From RUG760 sp045642205 (GTDB taxonomy: Bacteria > Bacillota > Clostridia > Lachnospirales > Bianqueaceae), in contig JAZUIK010000002.1 in NCBI GenBank assembly GCA_045642205.1, positions 1 to 6,046 on the forward strand: a stretch of DNA of 6,046 bases. The letters run 5' to 3'. Shown here in pieces: positions 5,694 to 6,046 of this stretch (position 1 is the stretch's first letter; each line of letters opens with the position of its first letter). The notes beneath the pieces are model-generated. The model was not told the origin of the DNA. It saw nothing but the letters and a program-made list of their open reading frames with translations, and did no database searches. The position numbers and the translations under genes were made by a program.

Positions 5694-6046
5694 ATGTTTG
5701 CATGTAAATCCTGCGGCGGTAAGGTGATCTTCGATATTGAACTCCAGAAGATCCGCTGTGAATTCTGCGGCAGCACCTCTTCTGTTCAGGAATTCGATGA
5801 ATCTACTGCCCGCAATGTGTCTTCCTACGAGACAAATGTTTTTGTTTGCACCAACTGCGGTGCCGAGGTCTCCACTCCCGACAATCAGGCTGTCAGCTTT
5901 TGTTCCTATTGCGGATCTCAGTCTGTCCTTTTCTCCAAAACAGAGCAGTCTCAAAGACCTCGTGACATTATTCCTTTCCGTGTATCGAAAAAGGCCATGC
6001 ATGGTCTGTATCAGGAAAAGCTCTCTAAAGTCCTGTATCTTCCTAA
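5694..6046 (+). CDS. Double zinc-ribbon (TFIIB-type) protein, N-terminal 117 codons
   Basis: A partial gene whose reading frame runs off the right edge. The first 117 residues hold two zinc ribbons with identical spacing: C4-C7 with C22-C25, and C52-C55 with C70-C73, each a CxxC-x14-CxxC. They are followed by RDIIPFRVSKKAMHGLYQEKLSK (from residue 90), written here by key blocks: the IIPF-V-K segment is typical of clostridial proteins annotated as TFIIB-type zinc ribbon-containing proteins, which often continue into a membrane-anchored or unknown C-terminal part. Whether this one does cannot be seen. Function in that family is not established. The start is firm: AGGAGG at 5680-5685 lies 8 nt ahead of the ATG, and the cysteine motif begins four residues in. 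It diverges from the isomerase operon, with a 176-bp shared intergenic region. Confidence 0.82.
   Translation, partial: MFACKSCGGKVIFDIELQKIRCEFCGSTSSVQEFDESTARNVSSYETNVFVCTNCGAEVSTPDNQAVSFCSYCGSQSVLFSKTEQSQRPRDIIPFRVSKKAMHGLYQEKLSKVLYLP

Overview
The window looks like ordinary chromosomal DNA of a low-to-mid GC Gram-positive anaerobe, most likely a member of the Clostridia (Lachnospiraceae-like). This rests on strong AGGAGG-type ribosome binding sites, TATAAT-type promoters, the 'MK-KNLVGER-KE' type of prolyl-tRNA synthetase, a FlaR-like P-loop kinase and a TFIIB-type zinc-ribbon protein. The taxonomic call is inference from protein style, not a database result. No mobile element, CRISPR array, tRNA or rRNA is visible.

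Layout. Bases 1-1260 (minus) hold the N-terminal 420 codons of proS, which runs off the left edge. Its 5' leader (1261-1374) carries a good sigma-A-like promoter, a 9-bp hairpin and a possible 9-codon leader ORF whose stop overlaps the proS start as ATGA. Upstream on the same strand is a SpoU/TrmH-family RNA 2'-O-methyltransferase (1375-2223). A 100-bp divergent promoter region separates it from a plus-strand FlaR-like nucleotide kinase (2324-2842). That kinase converges on, and overlaps by 31 bp, the last gene of a minus-strand operon.

The operon reads right to left: a TIM-barrel sugar-phosphate isomerase/epimerase (5517-4651), a cytoplasmic transglutaminase-like protein with a very acidic C-terminal tail (4654-3524), and a HAD-family phosphatase (3513-2812). 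The first junction is a 4-bp ATGA overlap and the second a 10-nt gap, so the three genes are almost certainly co-transcribed and translationally coupled. An extended -10 promoter with an adjacent 13-bp palindrome lies upstream. Diverging from it, on the plus strand, is the start of a double zinc-ribbon protein (5694 to the right edge).

The proteins belong to known families and no clearly new system is visible. The points most worth a second look are the proS leader (hairpin plus overlapping mini-ORF), the unusual isomerase/transglutaminase/HAD operon with its possible operator, and the acidic tail of the transglutaminase.
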